64,000 nt of DNA from Lewinellaceae bacterium. GTDB taxonomy: Bacteria > Bacteroidota > Bacteroidia > Chitinophagales > Saprospiraceae. This document shows, piece by piece, positions 17,501-26,310 of the stretch. The stretch is taken from positions 1,364,001 to 1,428,000 of the forward strand of contig JACJXW010000004.1 in the NCBI GenBank assembly GCA_020636405.1. The letters are read 5' to 3'. Within the stretch, counting starts at the first letter, position 1, and every line of letters begins with the position of its first letter. The notes under the pieces were generated by a model. The model saw only the letters and a program-made list of their open reading frames with translations. It did no database searches and was not told the origin of the DNA. The position numbers and the translations under genes are program-made.

Positions 17501-17558
17501 AACAATTGATAAGACTTAGATTTTGCATTGATTTTCTCTCATACTCAGACGTTTAATT

Positions 17559-17590
17559 CCGGCCGGCCCGCTTGGGCGGCCGGTTTTTTT
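17559..17590 (+). terminator. Rho-independent terminator after aceBA
   Basis: A GC-rich stem with arms CCGGCCG (17559-17565) and CGGCCGG (17577-17583) is followed at once by seven T. It sits 123 bp after the aceA stop codon, between two copies of a hairpin repeat. Confidence 0.88.
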
Positions 17591-17592
17591 AT

Positions 17593-17640
17593 GCGATTTG
17601 AAACTTAGGCGCTAATGGGAAATTAGCGCCTAAGTTTGCC
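17593..17640. repeat. Hairpin repeat, copy 2
   Basis: Same 48 bases as 17453-17500, with 16-bp stem arms at 17601-17616 and 17622-17637. The two copies flank the terminator at a 140-bp offset. The rest of this 517-bp spacer (17641-17953) shows no gene or clear signal. Confidence 0.85.
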
Positions 17641-17953
17641 CAAAATTTATCGCCCTCTTCTCCTACTCGATTTGGAGAAGGAACATTGAAAAAAGGGTTC
17701 AAATTGTAAACCCATAACTAACGTGGAAGAAAAAAGACGACACCTGAATAAATCCATTAAAGATCATGAAACGCCCTTACCCGGCCTACGGTGGATGAAT
17801 AGCCCAGCTAAGGCCCCCTGACAAAAATCCCTCCCCCCACTGAGCAAAGTCATAGCCCCCGGTTTAGGTTCCTTGTAGCTTGAAGGCTACGCTGAGTTGT
17901 TGGCCTGCGGTCAAGATGATCGCGCCACGATTTACCTAACCAAAACCAAAGTT

Positions 17954-19324
17954 ATGACACCGAAGAGAGTCATCATTCTCGGCGCTGCCGGCCGGGATTT
18001 TCACAACTTCAACACCTTCTACCGGGACAATGAGGCTTACGAGGTGGTGGCGTTTACCGCCACCCAGATCCCCTATATCGAGAACCGCCGTTATCCCGCC
18101 GAGTTGGCGGGCAAGCTATACCCCAAAGGCATTCCCATTTACGGAGAGGAGGAACTGCCGCAGCTGATCAAGGACCTGGAGGTGGATGAATGCGTCTTTT
18201 CCTACAGCGATGTGAATTACCAGTACGTCATGAGCCTGAGCGCGCTGGTCAATGCCGCCGGCGCCAATTTCCTGCTGCTGGGGCCCAACGACACCATGAT
18301 CGAAAGCACCAAGCCCGTCATTTCCATCTGTGCCACCCGCACGGGGGTAGGCAAGAGCCAGACCTCCCGCCGCGTCATCGAGCTGCTCATGGAGCGCGGG
18401 TTGAGGGTTGTGGCCATCCGCCACCCCATGCCGTACGGCGACCTGGTGAAGCAGCGCGTACAGCGTTTTGCCGAGCTGGAAGACCTCAAGAAGCACCACT
18501 GCACCATCGAGGAGATGGAAGAGTACGAGCCCCACGTCGTGCGCGGCAACGTCATCTACGCCGGCATCGACTACGAGGCCATCCTCCGCGCCGCCGAGCA
18601 GGACCCCAAGGGCTGCGACGTCATCGTCTGGGACGGCGGCAACAACGACTTCAGCTTCTACGATACCGACCTGTACCTCACCCTGCTGGACCCCCACCGC
18701 GCCGGCGATGAGCTGAACTACTACCCCAGCGAGGTCAACCTCCGCCTGGCCGATGTGGCGATCATCAACAAGATCGATAGTGCCAAGCCGGAAGACATTC
18801 AGAAAGTCCGGGAGAACATTGAAAAGATCAACCCGAAAGCCATCGTCATCGACGCCGCCTCGCCCATCCGGGTGGCCGACGCTTCCGTCATTCGCGGCAA
18901 GCGGGTGCTGGTGGTGGAAGACGGGCCGACGCTGACACACGGCGGTATGCGCATCGGCGCGGGTACCCTGGCGGCTCATAAGTTTGGTGCAACCGAACTG
19001 GTCGACCCGCGCCCGTTCGTGACCGGCAAGATCAAGGACACCTTCCGCAAGTACCCCTTCATCGGCACCCTCCTGCCGGCTATGGGCTACAGCGACGAGC
19101 AGCTCAACGACCTGGAGATGACCATCAACAGCGCCGATTGTGATTCCGTCATTATCGGCACCCCCATTGACCTGGGCCGCGTGCTGAATATCAACAAGCC
19201 CTATACGCGCGTTTTCTACGACCTTCAGGAGATCGGCGAGCCGAATCTCGGGCAGGTGCTGGACGAGTTTATCGGGAAGATGGGGTTGAAGGGGAAGGTG
19301 AGGGAGAAGGAGTTGGTGGGGTAG
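17954..19324 (+). CDS. Cyclic 2,3-diphosphoglycerate-synthetase-like GTPase
   Basis: 456 residues from the ATG at 17954 (MTPKRVIILGAAGRDFHNFN); the longer reading frame upstream would need a TTG start. The N-terminal Rossmann-like part is followed by a P-loop (CATRTGVGKSQTS, about residue 130), a Mg-site DGGNNDFSFYDTDL and the guanine-type motif INKIDSAK. This arrangement matches the CpgS family, first known from methanogens, where it closes 2,3-diphosphoglycerate into its cyclic form. Bacterial members are widespread and mostly uncharacterised. The gene stands alone between two long spacers. The family call is good; the reaction in this organism is unproven. Confidence 0.8.
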   Translation: MTPKRVIILGAAGRDFHNFNTFYRDNEAYEVVAFTATQIPYIENRRYPAELAGKLYPKGIPIYGEEELPQLIKDLEVDECVFSYSDVNYQYVMSLSALVNAAGANFLLLGPNDTMIESTKPVISICATRTGVGKSQTSRRVIELLMERGLRVVAIRHPMPYGDLVKQRVQRFAELEDLKKHHCTIEEMEEYEPHVVRGNVIYAGIDYEAILRAAEQDPKGCDVIVWDGGNNDFSFYDTDLYLTLLDPHRAGDELNYYPSEVNLRLADVAIINKIDSAKPEDIQKVRENIEKINPKAIVIDAASPIRVADASVIRGKRVLVVEDGPTLTHGGMRIGAGTLAAHKFGATELVDPRPFVTGKIKDTFRKYPFIGTLLPAMGYSDEQLNDLEMTINSADCDSVIIGTPIDLGRVLNINKPYTRVFYDLQEIGEPNLGQVLDEFIGKMGLKGKVREKELVG

Positions 19325-19356
19325 GAGCGTGGGGAAGTTTCTGCGGTGTAAATGTG

Positions 19357-19485
19357 TAAGTAGCTGGACATATTTATTGTAACTCATCCTGCTTCGGAAA
19401 TACGGCGTCAACAGCTTTGTTCTTGGGGCAATGGTTATATTGTTGGAGTGTTATATGGTTATGCTAAATGTGTCCAACTACTTAA
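19357..19485. repeat. Inverted repeat, 19-bp arms, 129-bp span
   Basis: Arms 19357-19375 and 19467-19485 are reverse complements at 17 of 19 positions and contain the word TCCA(A/G)CTACTTA. This could be a small non-autonomous element (MITE-like). No open frame lies between the arms. The rest of the 430-bp spacer (19486-19755) shows nothing I can support. Confidence 0.65.
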
Positions 19486-19755
19486 ATGTGTAAAAGATGA
19501 GGGTGCCCAGGGGTGCAGTTTTAGTTTGTGTCCACTCTGGTTTTCGAGGTTAAAAGCCCGAAAATTGCCCATTTTACGGTTCCATGGCTACACAGGCCCA
19601 TTGTTAGGCTGCCGGAGGCGAGCCCAACAATGTAACTATTGAGCTATGTAACCATCAAATTAGGGTATTTCCCCTGGAGATAGGCTAAATATATGGGAAT
19701 CCCACCCGGTCATTTACACCTTTACACAATACCCTATACCTCCCCCGGCCATGCC

Positions 19756-20196
19756 CTAAAACCACCCCGCGCCCGGGAAGCGGAAAGGCCAGGGTATGCC
19801 CGCAAGTATCAATAATAGCGCGATGAGGTAGTAGGTGAAAGTTGAGCGGAACTTCTGGGCCGCTTCCAGTTTTTTCTTGGCCTGGCTATAACCGATGGTG
19901 ATCACGGCAATGGCCAGGATCATGATGGTGAGGTGTTCTACGCTGTAGAAGCGCAAAACCTTGTCGGACATAGTGGCCGAATTGAACTGTACCGCCGGGC
20001 TGATGAAATAAAGGATCAGCCCCAGGATCAGTTGCACATGGGCGCTGATCATAGTGAAGAGGGTGATTTTCCGGTCGCCGTCGGTATACTGCTTGCCACC
20101 GCGCCATTTGGACAGGGCGTTAACGATGGCCACCAGGAGGAGGGCCAGGACTACCCACCGCAGGCCGGAGTGAGCGTGTTTGAGCATTGGATACAT
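19756..20196 (-). CDS. Small four-helix membrane protein, cytochrome b-like
   Basis: 146 residues with four hydrophobic helices: WVVLALLLVAIVNAL, TMISAHVQLILGLILYFI, LTIMILAIAVITIGY and YYLIALLLILAGIPW. His residues in or near helices (KHAHSGLRW, ISAHVQ, VEHLTI) could ligate heme; databases often label this Bacteroidota family 'cytochrome B' on that basis. It has no redox partner nearby and is monocistronic. Function is unknown; heme binding is only suggested by the His placement. Confidence 0.7.
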   Translation of the reverse strand: MYPMLKHAHSGLRWVVLALLLVAIVNALSKWRGGKQYTDGDRKITLFTMISAHVQLILGLILYFISPAVQFNSATMSDKVLRFYSVEHLTIMILAIAVITIGYSQAKKKLEAAQKFRSTFTYYLIALLLILAGIPWPFRFPGAGWF

Positions 20197-20211
20197 AGGT
20201 CAATTTTTTGG

Positions 20212-20329
20212 TTCTTTAACAAATCTCGTGGTGTTGAGCCAGTTGAAAGCCGGAAACACGGCTTTGGGCAGCTTTCTGGAGGCCGCCTTTGTTCCGGCTT
20301 TCAACGGGCCCACGAGATTTGTCAAAGAA
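20212..20329. repeat. Long inverted repeat element, 118 bp
   Basis: Outer arms 20212-20231 and 20310-20329 match at 19 of 20 positions; inner arms 20242-20255 and 20292-20305 (GTTGAAAGCCGGAA and its complement) match fully. It could form a strong hairpin or be a MITE-like element. No gene is present from 20330 to 20501. Confidence 0.8.
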
Positions 20330-20501
20330 GGATTTTTTTAATCACTGCTTGGTGGGGGCAAAGTTAGGGTTTTTATACTAAATTCTTTATCACATATATT
20401 TCGTGCCACGAAGACTCAAAGGCGCCACTACGAGCTTGTTCAAACGGAGATTTTAATCCAAGTTCGACGGGTAGCCCCCAACCGTTGTTCGCAGTTCGCA
20501 G

Positions 20502-20588
20502 GCCGCCTATCAGGCTGGTTTTTCTTCGGTGAGTCATTTTTCGCGGTCGTTTAAGAAGGCTTATGGGAGGGCGCCCTCGGAAATGTAG
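20502..20588 (+). pseudogene. 3' remnant of a second AraC-type (hybrid) regulator
   Basis: Frame 20502-20588 reads AAYQAGFSSVSHFSRSFKK then AYGRAPSEM and a stop. This is almost the C-terminus of the intact hybrid regulator ending at 24904 (RTGFSSVSHFSRSFKQAFGKSPSEM). Only the last helix-turn-helix remains; no open frame continues upstream. It is probably the tail of a paralogue deleted or recombined away. Its sequence differs at several codons from the intact copy, so it is not a recent duplication. Confidence 0.8.
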
Positions 20589-20678
20589 GGGCAGATCTCA
20601 GAACGTCCAAAGTCCAATATTTTAAATAGTTGCCAAAATATTTCCAATGTCGGCAGTATTTAAACTACCTGATTAGTT

Positions 20679-20686
20679 TACTTTTG
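20679..20686 (+). promoter_or_regulatory. Candidate -7 box for the hybrid regulator gene
   Basis: TACTTTTG fits TAnnTTTG and ends 24 bp before the ATG at 20711. No copy of the cluster operator (GTAACA direct repeat) is seen near it, so autoregulation through that site is not indicated. Confidence 0.4.
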
Positions 20687-20710
20687 TTGTCTGAAGAAAC
20701 ATACTTCCCA

Positions 20711-23700
20711 ATGCCCTATGAGTTATCAAAGAAGCACAAGGCCCGTTTTTTTTTCCCCGTTCTGTTATGGGGATTTTGCATCCTAATGTGCTTATCCGGT
20801 ATTCAGAGTGGCAGGAGGGCTTTCGTTTTTCTCATTCGGAGGGCTTTTGCCGTGCTTTTTTCTCTTCTTCTCTTTTCTTCATCGCTTTTCGCACAAAAGC
20901 ATCTTTTTGACGCCCAACTCATTACTGTCGAAGAAGGCCTGGCTAACCTTTATACCACGGCCGTATTCAAAGACAGCCGGGGATTTATCTGGATTGGGAC
21001 GCGCTATGGCCTGAACCGGTATGATGGGGATTCATTTAAGCTGTATTCGAAGGAAAATGGCGCGCTAAACAGCAGCGAGAATATTCTAAAGATCAGCGAA
21101 GACGCCGAAGGGAACTTATGGCTCTTTTACAAGAATCAATACTCTCCTACTGCCTATGGCGATATTCCGGACGGCGAGGTAATTGAAAACCTGGATATTT
21201 TTAACCCCCGTACCGGGCGGGCGACGCCCTTCGATGCGTACTTTGAAGGCAAAGCTCCAGTCAAATCCGCCGAGGTAATTTTGCCGAAATCCATTATCCC
21301 GGGAGCGCTTCCATGCATCAGTACCAATAAGGGCGAGGTCTATTTGTATGACGGCGCATTCAAAAAGATATTTGAGAGGGAAGGCGTCTTGGTAAGGTAT
21401 ATCAGCAGAGACAGCAGCGGCGATACCTGGATCGGGTGGTGGAAAAGCCTGGCCCGCATAGACTCGTTGAGAACAATAAAGGAGGAAATAAATTTGCCCG
21501 GCCGGATTTGTGGTATTTATCCCGGGCCGGATGGGATGTTATGGTTAGCAACTCTACAGGGCAATGACTATTTAAATTTCTGGAGTAAGGCCGACAAGGA
21601 GAACCCGATCCCTTTTTTCCTTACCCGGAACGGGCGCCCGGTTGAAGTAGCGTTGGCCGGTAGTTTTTTTTTCTACCGCACGCAAAAAGGATATTGGTAT
21701 GTGCAAATGGGCGAGGAACTAAACGTATTTGATGAGCAGGGGGGCTGGTTGTACGATTTTAATACGCTGATTGGAGATGATTACAAAACGAATTTTGTCA
21801 ACTATTTTGAAGACGATATTTATGTGTGGTTGGCCACCCCTAACGGTTTGCTCAAGACCAGTGTCGCAAGAAACAACTTTCGCCTGATTCACCAAAGTAA
21901 CTTAGGCGCTTCGGATTGCCGGGGCATCACTGAAGATCCGGCGGGTAATATTTACTTTCTCAATAAAGCCTTATATCGCTGGAGTACGCGAACCCAGGCT
22001 TGTGAAAAGCTGTCCGATAGTTACGGTGCTTTAGCCTTGGCTTATCAGGACAGCCTATTGTGGGCGGGCGATTATACGACTACCTCCCTGGGGTATGAAT
22101 TAGATTTGAGAAATAACAAGGAAACATTGTATGAAGTGGCGGACCCGAAGGCGCATCTGGCCTACTCCATACTAAAAACGAGCCGGCCCGGCTATTGGCT
22201 CGCGGGCCTGAACCAGGGACTTGCCTACATCGATCTGAAAAATAAACAGGTAATTCCGTTCAAGGATTACGGCCGTTTTGCACAGCTTCAAACCAGTCAA
22301 GTCAATCACATCTACAAAAACAATACGGGAATATGGCTGGCGACTAACAACGGCGTCTTTCTGATGAACGAACAGGAAGTCCCCATCCGGCATTTCACTA
22401 CTGCTTCCGGCGATCTGCCATTCGATTATATTCAGCACATGCACGAAGATCGGGATCAGTATGGCGTTTTCTGGCTGGCTACGCGAGGCGGCGGTGTTAT
22501 CAGGTGGCGCCCCGCTCCCGGTGCGAAGCAGATCTCGGAGAGCCGGCAATTTACCACTGCCGAAGGTTTGTCCAACAACTTTACCTATGCCGTTTATGAG
22601 GATGATTACGGCAAACTTTGGATACCGAGCGACAAAGGGCTAATGTGGATGGATAAGTACACTTACCGGTTGGGTATCCTTCTGGTGAAGGATGGGTTGC
22701 CTCATAACGAATTCAATACGACGGCGCATTACCAGGCTAAGGACGGTACGTTTTACTTTGGCGGCCTGGGCGGCCTGATCGCTTTTCACCCCAGGGTATT
22801 TACCGGTGATAGGGAGAATAATACGCCCCTTGAATTTATCGCCTGCTATTTACTGGAAGGCGATGCCGAAAACATGACGGACAAAACCGAACTGCTTCAA
22901 CAGACAGACGCTATTACGATCCGGCCCAGCGATAAATTCCTGGAACTACACTTCATGCTGTTGGATTACGACGACTCCAAACGGCATCGTTATAGCTATC
23001 AAATAGAAGGCTACAGCGATAACTGGAGAATCATCAATGAGAATTTTCTTCGCATCACCAAGCTGCCCTACGGAAATTATACGCTGAGGGTCAGAGGAAA
23101 GAATCCCAGCGACGGATGGTCAAATCGGGTGCTGGCATTGAAGATAAAAGTGTTAAAGCCTTTCTATTTGCAGTGGTGGTTCATCGCCGTGGTGATAACC
23201 GGCATAATAGGCGCCACGCTGGCCGCTGTACAGTGGCGGATTCTCAAACTCAAAGAAGACCGGGAGCGACTGGAAGCTGAAGTGCAAAAACGGACCCGCC
23301 AAATAGAAAAAGACAAACGGATCATTACCTCGCAAGCCGAAGCGCTGCAAGAACTAGACAAAGCCAAAACTCGTTTTTTTTCCAACATCACCCATGAATT
23401 TCGTACTCCTCTGACCCTTATCATCGGGCCGCTGGAGCAAATACTCTCCGAACAGCCGCCGCCAACCATCCTGCGCAGAAGGGTTCAAGGAGTTTTGAAA
23501 AATACCCGGCATATCCTCGAACTGGTCAATCAGATGCTCGACCTGTCCAAAATTGAAAGCAAGCGGATGCAGGTGGAAGCGACTCGAGGAGACATTATTG
23601 CTTATACCCAAGAGTTGGCGATGCGCTTTCAGCCCCTGGTTGAGAAAAAGGAGTTGAAGCTGTATTTTGTGGCCGGCCAGGACCGTTGGGAGACGAATTT

Positions 23701-24904
23701 CGACCAGGATAAATGGGATAAAACCGTTTATAATCTGCTATCCAACGCCATTAAGTTTACGCCGCCGGGCAACGTCATACAGCTGGCCTTGAGCAAGTCC
23801 TGTAAAGACGAGCAGGAATTTATCCGCCTGGACGTCAGAGATACCGGGATGGGCATTGGAAAGGATCAACTGAGGCATATTTTCAACCGCTTTTACCAGA
23901 TAGACGACTCCGCCACCCGTACCCAGGGCGGTACGGGCATTGGCCTGGCCCTGGTTAAAGAGCTGGTAGAATTGCAGGGCGGCCAAATAAAAGTGTCGAG
24001 CGAACCGGACAAGGGAACGTCGTTCCAGATCCTGTTGCCTGTTTTAAAGGCGGAAGCAGCCCCGCCGCTGGCCAACAGCCCGGAGCCAGAGGCCATATTC
24101 GATTCGGAGATTGTGGAAGCAGGGAATGAATCCACCGCAATAGCTCCTGCATTGGAAAAAAGCGAAAAGCTGGAATTGCTCATCATAGAGGATAATGAGG
24201 AAATGCGAGAGTATATTCGCTATTGCATTAGCGAGGATAGATACAACATAACCGAGGCCGCCGATGGAGAGGAAGGCATCGAAAAAGCCCAGGTGCTGAT
24301 CCCCGACCTGATCATTTCGGATGTGATGATGCCCAAAAAGGATGGCTTTGCCGTTACCCAAGCCATCCGTGGCAATCTTAACACCTCGCACATTCCTCTC
24401 ATTCTTTTGACCGCCAAAGCCTCGCTGGAAAGCCGCCTGAAAGGCCTGCAGCGCGGCGCCGACGCCTACCTCACCAAGCCGTTCAGCCCCCAGGAGTTGG
24501 CGCTGCGCATTGAAAAGCTCATCGAGATCCGCCGTTTGCTACAGCAGCGTTACCAGAATGGGCCGCCTCCAACGAGCGGCGAAGCCTACCGGCAGGAAGA
24601 CGAGTTTATCACCGAATTGCGCGCCTACATCCTCGAACACATCGACGAAGCCGATCTCAGCGGCGACCACATCGGCCGGCGCTTCGGTATGAGCCGCGTG
24701 CACCTGTACCGCAAGCTCAAGGCGCTCACCGGCCAGTCGATCACGGAGTTCGTCAAGGCCGTACGCTTGGAGATAGCGCTGGAGTTGGTCCGGGAAGGCA
24801 AGTATAATGTCTCAGAGATCGCTTACCGGACGGGTTTCTCTTCCGTGAGCCATTTCTCGCGGTCGTTCAAGCAGGCGTTTGGGAAGTCGCCTTCGGAAAT
24901 GTAA
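20711..24904 (+). CDS. Hybrid two-component system: sensor kinase, response regulator and AraC activator in one chain
   Basis: 1397 residues from the ATG at 20711. After a signal/anchor (FAVLFSLLLFSSSLFAQ) comes a periplasmic two-component propeller with repeats such as DSRGFIWIGTRYGLNRYDG, then a Y_Y_Y domain (GYSDNWRIINENF, YGNYTLRVRGKNP) and a transmembrane helix (WWFIAVVITGIIGATLAAV). The cytosolic part has HisKA with phospho-acceptor H895 (FFSNITHEFRTPLTL), HATPase (NLLSNAIKFTPPG, GGTGIGLALVKEL), a receiver with phospho-Asp D1204 (LIISDVMMPKKDGF) and a C-terminal AraC helix-turn-helix. In Bacteroides such proteins sense glycans. Here the gene heads the cluster, and the first of four shared operators begins inside its stop codon. 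It is the likely activator of the cluster; the signal is unknown. Confidence 0.93.
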   Translation: MPYELSKKHKARFFFPVLLWGFCILMCLSGIQSGRRAFVFLIRRAFAVLFSLLLFSSSLFAQKHLFDAQLITVEEGLANLYTTAVFKDSRGFIWIGTRYGLNRYDGDSFKLYSKENGALNSSENILKISEDAEGNLWLFYKNQYSPTAYGDIPDGEVIENLDIFNPRTGRATPFDAYFEGKAPVKSAEVILPKSIIPGALPCISTNKGEVYLYDGAFKKIFEREGVLVRYISRDSSGDTWIGWWKSLARIDSLRTIKEEINLPGRICGIYPGPDGMLWLATLQGNDYLNFWSKADKENPIPFFLTRNGRPVEVALAGSFFFYRTQKGYWYVQMGEELNVFDEQGGWLYDFNTLIGDDYKTNFVNYFEDDIYVWLATPNGLLKTSVARNNFRLIHQSNLGASDCRGITEDPAGNIYFLNKALYRWSTRTQACEKLSDSYGALALAYQDSLLWAGDYTTTSLGYELDLRNNKETLYEVADPKAHLAYSILKTSRPGYWLAGLNQGLAYIDLKNKQVIPFKDYGRFAQLQTSQVNHIYKNNTGIWLATNNGVFLMNEQEVPIRHFTTASGDLPFDYIQHMHEDRDQYGVFWLATRGGGVIRWRPAPGAKQISESRQFTTAEGLSNNFTYAVYEDDYGKLWIPSDKGLMWMDKYTYRLGILLVKDGLPHNEFNTTAHYQAKDGTFYFGGLGGLIAFHPRVFTGDRENNTPLEFIACYLLEGDAENMTDKTELLQQTDAITIRPSDKFLELHFMLLDYDDSKRHRYSYQIEGYSDNWRIINENFLRITKLPYGNYTLRVRGKNPSDGWSNRVLALKIKVLKPFYLQWWFIAVVITGIIGATLAAVQWRILKLKEDRERLEAEVQKRTRQIEKDKRIITSQAEALQELDKAKTRFFSNITHEFRTPLTLIIGPLEQILSEQPPPTILRRRVQGVLKNTRHILELVNQMLDLSKIESKRMQVEATRGDIIAYTQELAMRFQPLVEKKELKLYFVAGQDRWETNFDQDKWDKTVYNLLSNAIKFTPPGNVIQLALSKSCKDEQEFIRLDVRDTGMGIGKDQLRHIFNRFYQIDDSATRTQGGTGIGLALVKELVELQGGQIKVSSEPDKGTSFQILLPVLKAEAAPPLANSPEPEAIFDSEIVEAGNESTAIAPALEKSEKLELLIIEDNEEMREYIRYCISEDRYNITEAADGEEGIEKAQVLIPDLIISDVMMPKKDGFAVTQAIRGNLNTSHIPLILLTAKASLESRLKGLQRGADAYLTKPFSPQELALRIEKLIEIRRLLQQRYQNGPPPTSGEAYRQEDEFITELRAYILEHIDEADLSGDHIGRRFGMSRVHLYRKLKALTGQSITEFVKAVRLEIALELVREGKYNVSEIAYRTGFSSVSHFSRSFKQAFGKSPSEM

Positions 24905-24965
24905 CACCCAGTCAAACATCCGGAACACCGGTGAAAAGCTTTTTCTCTCCCTCCCTTTAAGTTTG
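24900..24965 (+). promoter_or_regulatory. Cluster operator and promoter, copy 1 (carrier-like gene)
   Basis: Counting from G24901: GTAACAC at 1, CAAA at 13, GGAACA at 22, TGAAAA at 32, and the -7 box TAAGTTTG at 58 (24958-24965). The direct repeat has a 21-bp period. The operator overlaps the stop codon of the hybrid regulator. The next start codon (25008) is 43 bp after the -7 box. Confidence 0.8.
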
Positions 24966-25007
24966 TACCAGCTTGTTACGCATTCCTCACCCTAACAACC
25001 TAAGGCC

Positions 25008-25259
25008 ATGACACAGGCAGAGATCGCCACTGCAGTTCAAGCCATACTGCTCCGGCATTTTCATATATCGCCCGAGCAGTTCGGTTGGGACAAACCCTTG
25101 GATGTTCTACATGAGGATTTTAAGCTGCTGGGCTATCTGGTATTCCTGGAGCAACTGCTCCACCAGCAATTCGGCAAGAAGATACCGCTGCTGGAGAATT
25201 GCAGCACGGCCATTCATACGGCGGAGGATGTAGTGGATTTGATCATGAGGGAGTTGTGA
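25008..25259 (+). CDS. Acyl-carrier-protein-like domain lacking the phosphopantetheine serine
   Basis: 83 residues, the size of a free-standing carrier protein. The pattern fits a four-helix ACP: helix 1 EIATAVQAILLRHF, a loop with LDVLHEDFK, helix 2 YLVFLEQLLHQQFGKKIP and helix 4 TAEDVVDLIMREL. In true carriers helix 2 starts with D-S-L, where Ser takes 4'-phosphopantetheine; here the aligned residues are LLGYL, with no Ser or Thr. It therefore cannot be charged in the normal way and may act as a docking or regulatory partner, like other non-canonical carriers. It has its own copy of the cluster promoter and a fair ribosome-binding site (TAAGG). Fold assignment is by pattern only. Confidence 0.65.
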   Translation: MTQAEIATAVQAILLRHFHISPEQFGWDKPLDVLHEDFKLLGYLVFLEQLLHQQFGKKIPLLENCSTAIHTAEDVVDLIMREL

Positions 25260-25275
25260 ATGTATTTTTTTTACA

Positions 25276-25341
25276 TGTAACACCGGAGCAAACATTTGTA
25301 ACGAACATGCAAATAAAAATTCAATGCCCTGGCTTCTTTTG
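25276..25341 (+). promoter_or_regulatory. Cluster operator and promoter, copy 2 (PhyH gene)
   Basis: Counting from G25277: GTAACAC at 1, CAAA at 13, GTAAC at 22, TGCAAA at 32, and a -7-like box TTCTTTTG at 58 (25334-25341), seven of eight against TAnnTTTG. Gapless alignment and identical spacing with the copies at 24901, 50622 and 60348. The start codon of the PhyH gene is at 25391. Confidence 0.75.
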
Positions 25342-25390
25342 CAGATGCCGCTTTTTAGAAAGCTATAAATAAATAAAAACAAAAACCTGA

Positions 25391-26269
25391 ATGCATCCTT
25401 TTCCAATTACCCTCACCCAATCTCCGGAAGCGATCCGCGCTGATTTTCAGGAGAAAGGCTATGCCCTTTTTCCTGGCGTGATCAGCCGGGAAAGAGCTCT
25501 GGAGATACGGAAGTTCCTGCTCGGGGAATTCGAGCGCGAATTTCCCAACGAGAATTATGACGAGGCCGATATTATCTTCGACCATCTGCGCAAGTTTCCC
25601 AACCTTTTGGATACGATCACTCATCCCAGAATGGTGGAAGCATTAAAGATCATACTCGGCGATAAGATCGTACTGATGCCCCCGGCTTCTTGCATCCGCA
25701 ACAGCTTCTGGAACCTGCACACCGACGTGACGACCATGACCAGCCAGGGCTACCTGGTTGCCCAGAGGCCGGATTTTACCGGGGTGGCCGTCGCCATTTA
25801 CCTGCAGGACAACGACGAGCAGGGCGGCGGTATGTTCGTGGTGCCCGGCACCCACAAACTGGAAGAGGATCCGCTGGTGGAACAGAAGTTGCGGCTGAAG
25901 GGCATCGGTGTGCCGTTCACACACCGCCTTCTGCGCCAACTGACCAACAACCGTTTTCCTCGCTACGAAGATTTCAGCGCCTATGAAGAGGGCGGCATTG
26001 ACATCCCGTCAAAGATGGGCGACGCCCTGATCATGGACATGCGCTTGCTGCACCGCGGCTCTCAACCCCAAGCGGGCGTAAAGAAAACCAGGACCAAGCT
26101 GGGCATTTTCACTACGGTTACGGCGCCCGGCGAAGGGGATTACATCGACTATTGGATGGAATACCTTCATTCCGATCACGACCATCCCTTTCACTACTTG
26201 AAGGACGAGCGAGACATCTCACTACTTCAAAAAGCCGCTATCGAAGCCGGCTTTCTTGCGGCTCTTTAA
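25391..26269 (+). CDS. Phytanoyl-CoA dioxygenase (PhyH) family Fe(II)/2-oxoglutarate oxygenase
   Basis: 292 residues. The facial triad is clear: H110 and D112 in NLHTDVTTM and distal H221 in DMRLLHRGSQ. The 2-oxoglutarate-binding Arg would follow (RGSQPQAGVKKTRTK). Such enzymes hydroxylate unactivated carbons and are common tailoring enzymes for amino acids and natural products. It has its own cluster promoter (25276-25341) and heads a run of genes on the same strand. A close paralogue, with the same residue numbering for H110/D112, is at 32053. The substrate is unknown; a free or carrier-bound amino acid or sugar is plausible. Confidence 0.88.
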   Translation: MHPFPITLTQSPEAIRADFQEKGYALFPGVISRERALEIRKFLLGEFEREFPNENYDEADIIFDHLRKFPNLLDTITHPRMVEALKIILGDKIVLMPPASCIRNSFWNLHTDVTTMTSQGYLVAQRPDFTGVAVAIYLQDNDEQGGGMFVVPGTHKLEEDPLVEQKLRLKGIGVPFTHRLLRQLTNNRFPRYEDFSAYEEGGIDIPSKMGDALIMDMRLLHRGSQPQAGVKKTRTKLGIFTTVTAPGEGDYIDYWMEYLHSDHDHPFHYLKDERDISLLQKAAIEAGFLAAL

Positions 26270-26310
26270 GCCTCGTTTGATTTACTTAAATAAACACAAT
26301 ACCAGTCAAA

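Noticed and set aside
19325..19755. A small RNA or tRNA gene in the long spacer
   Set aside because: No cloverleaf, CCA end or clear promoter-terminator pair could be found by eye.
20584..20640. A fifth copy of the cluster operator after the regulator remnant
   Set aside because: Alignment by eye from the stop codon onward fails after the first four bases; no GTAACA or 21-bp repeat is present.
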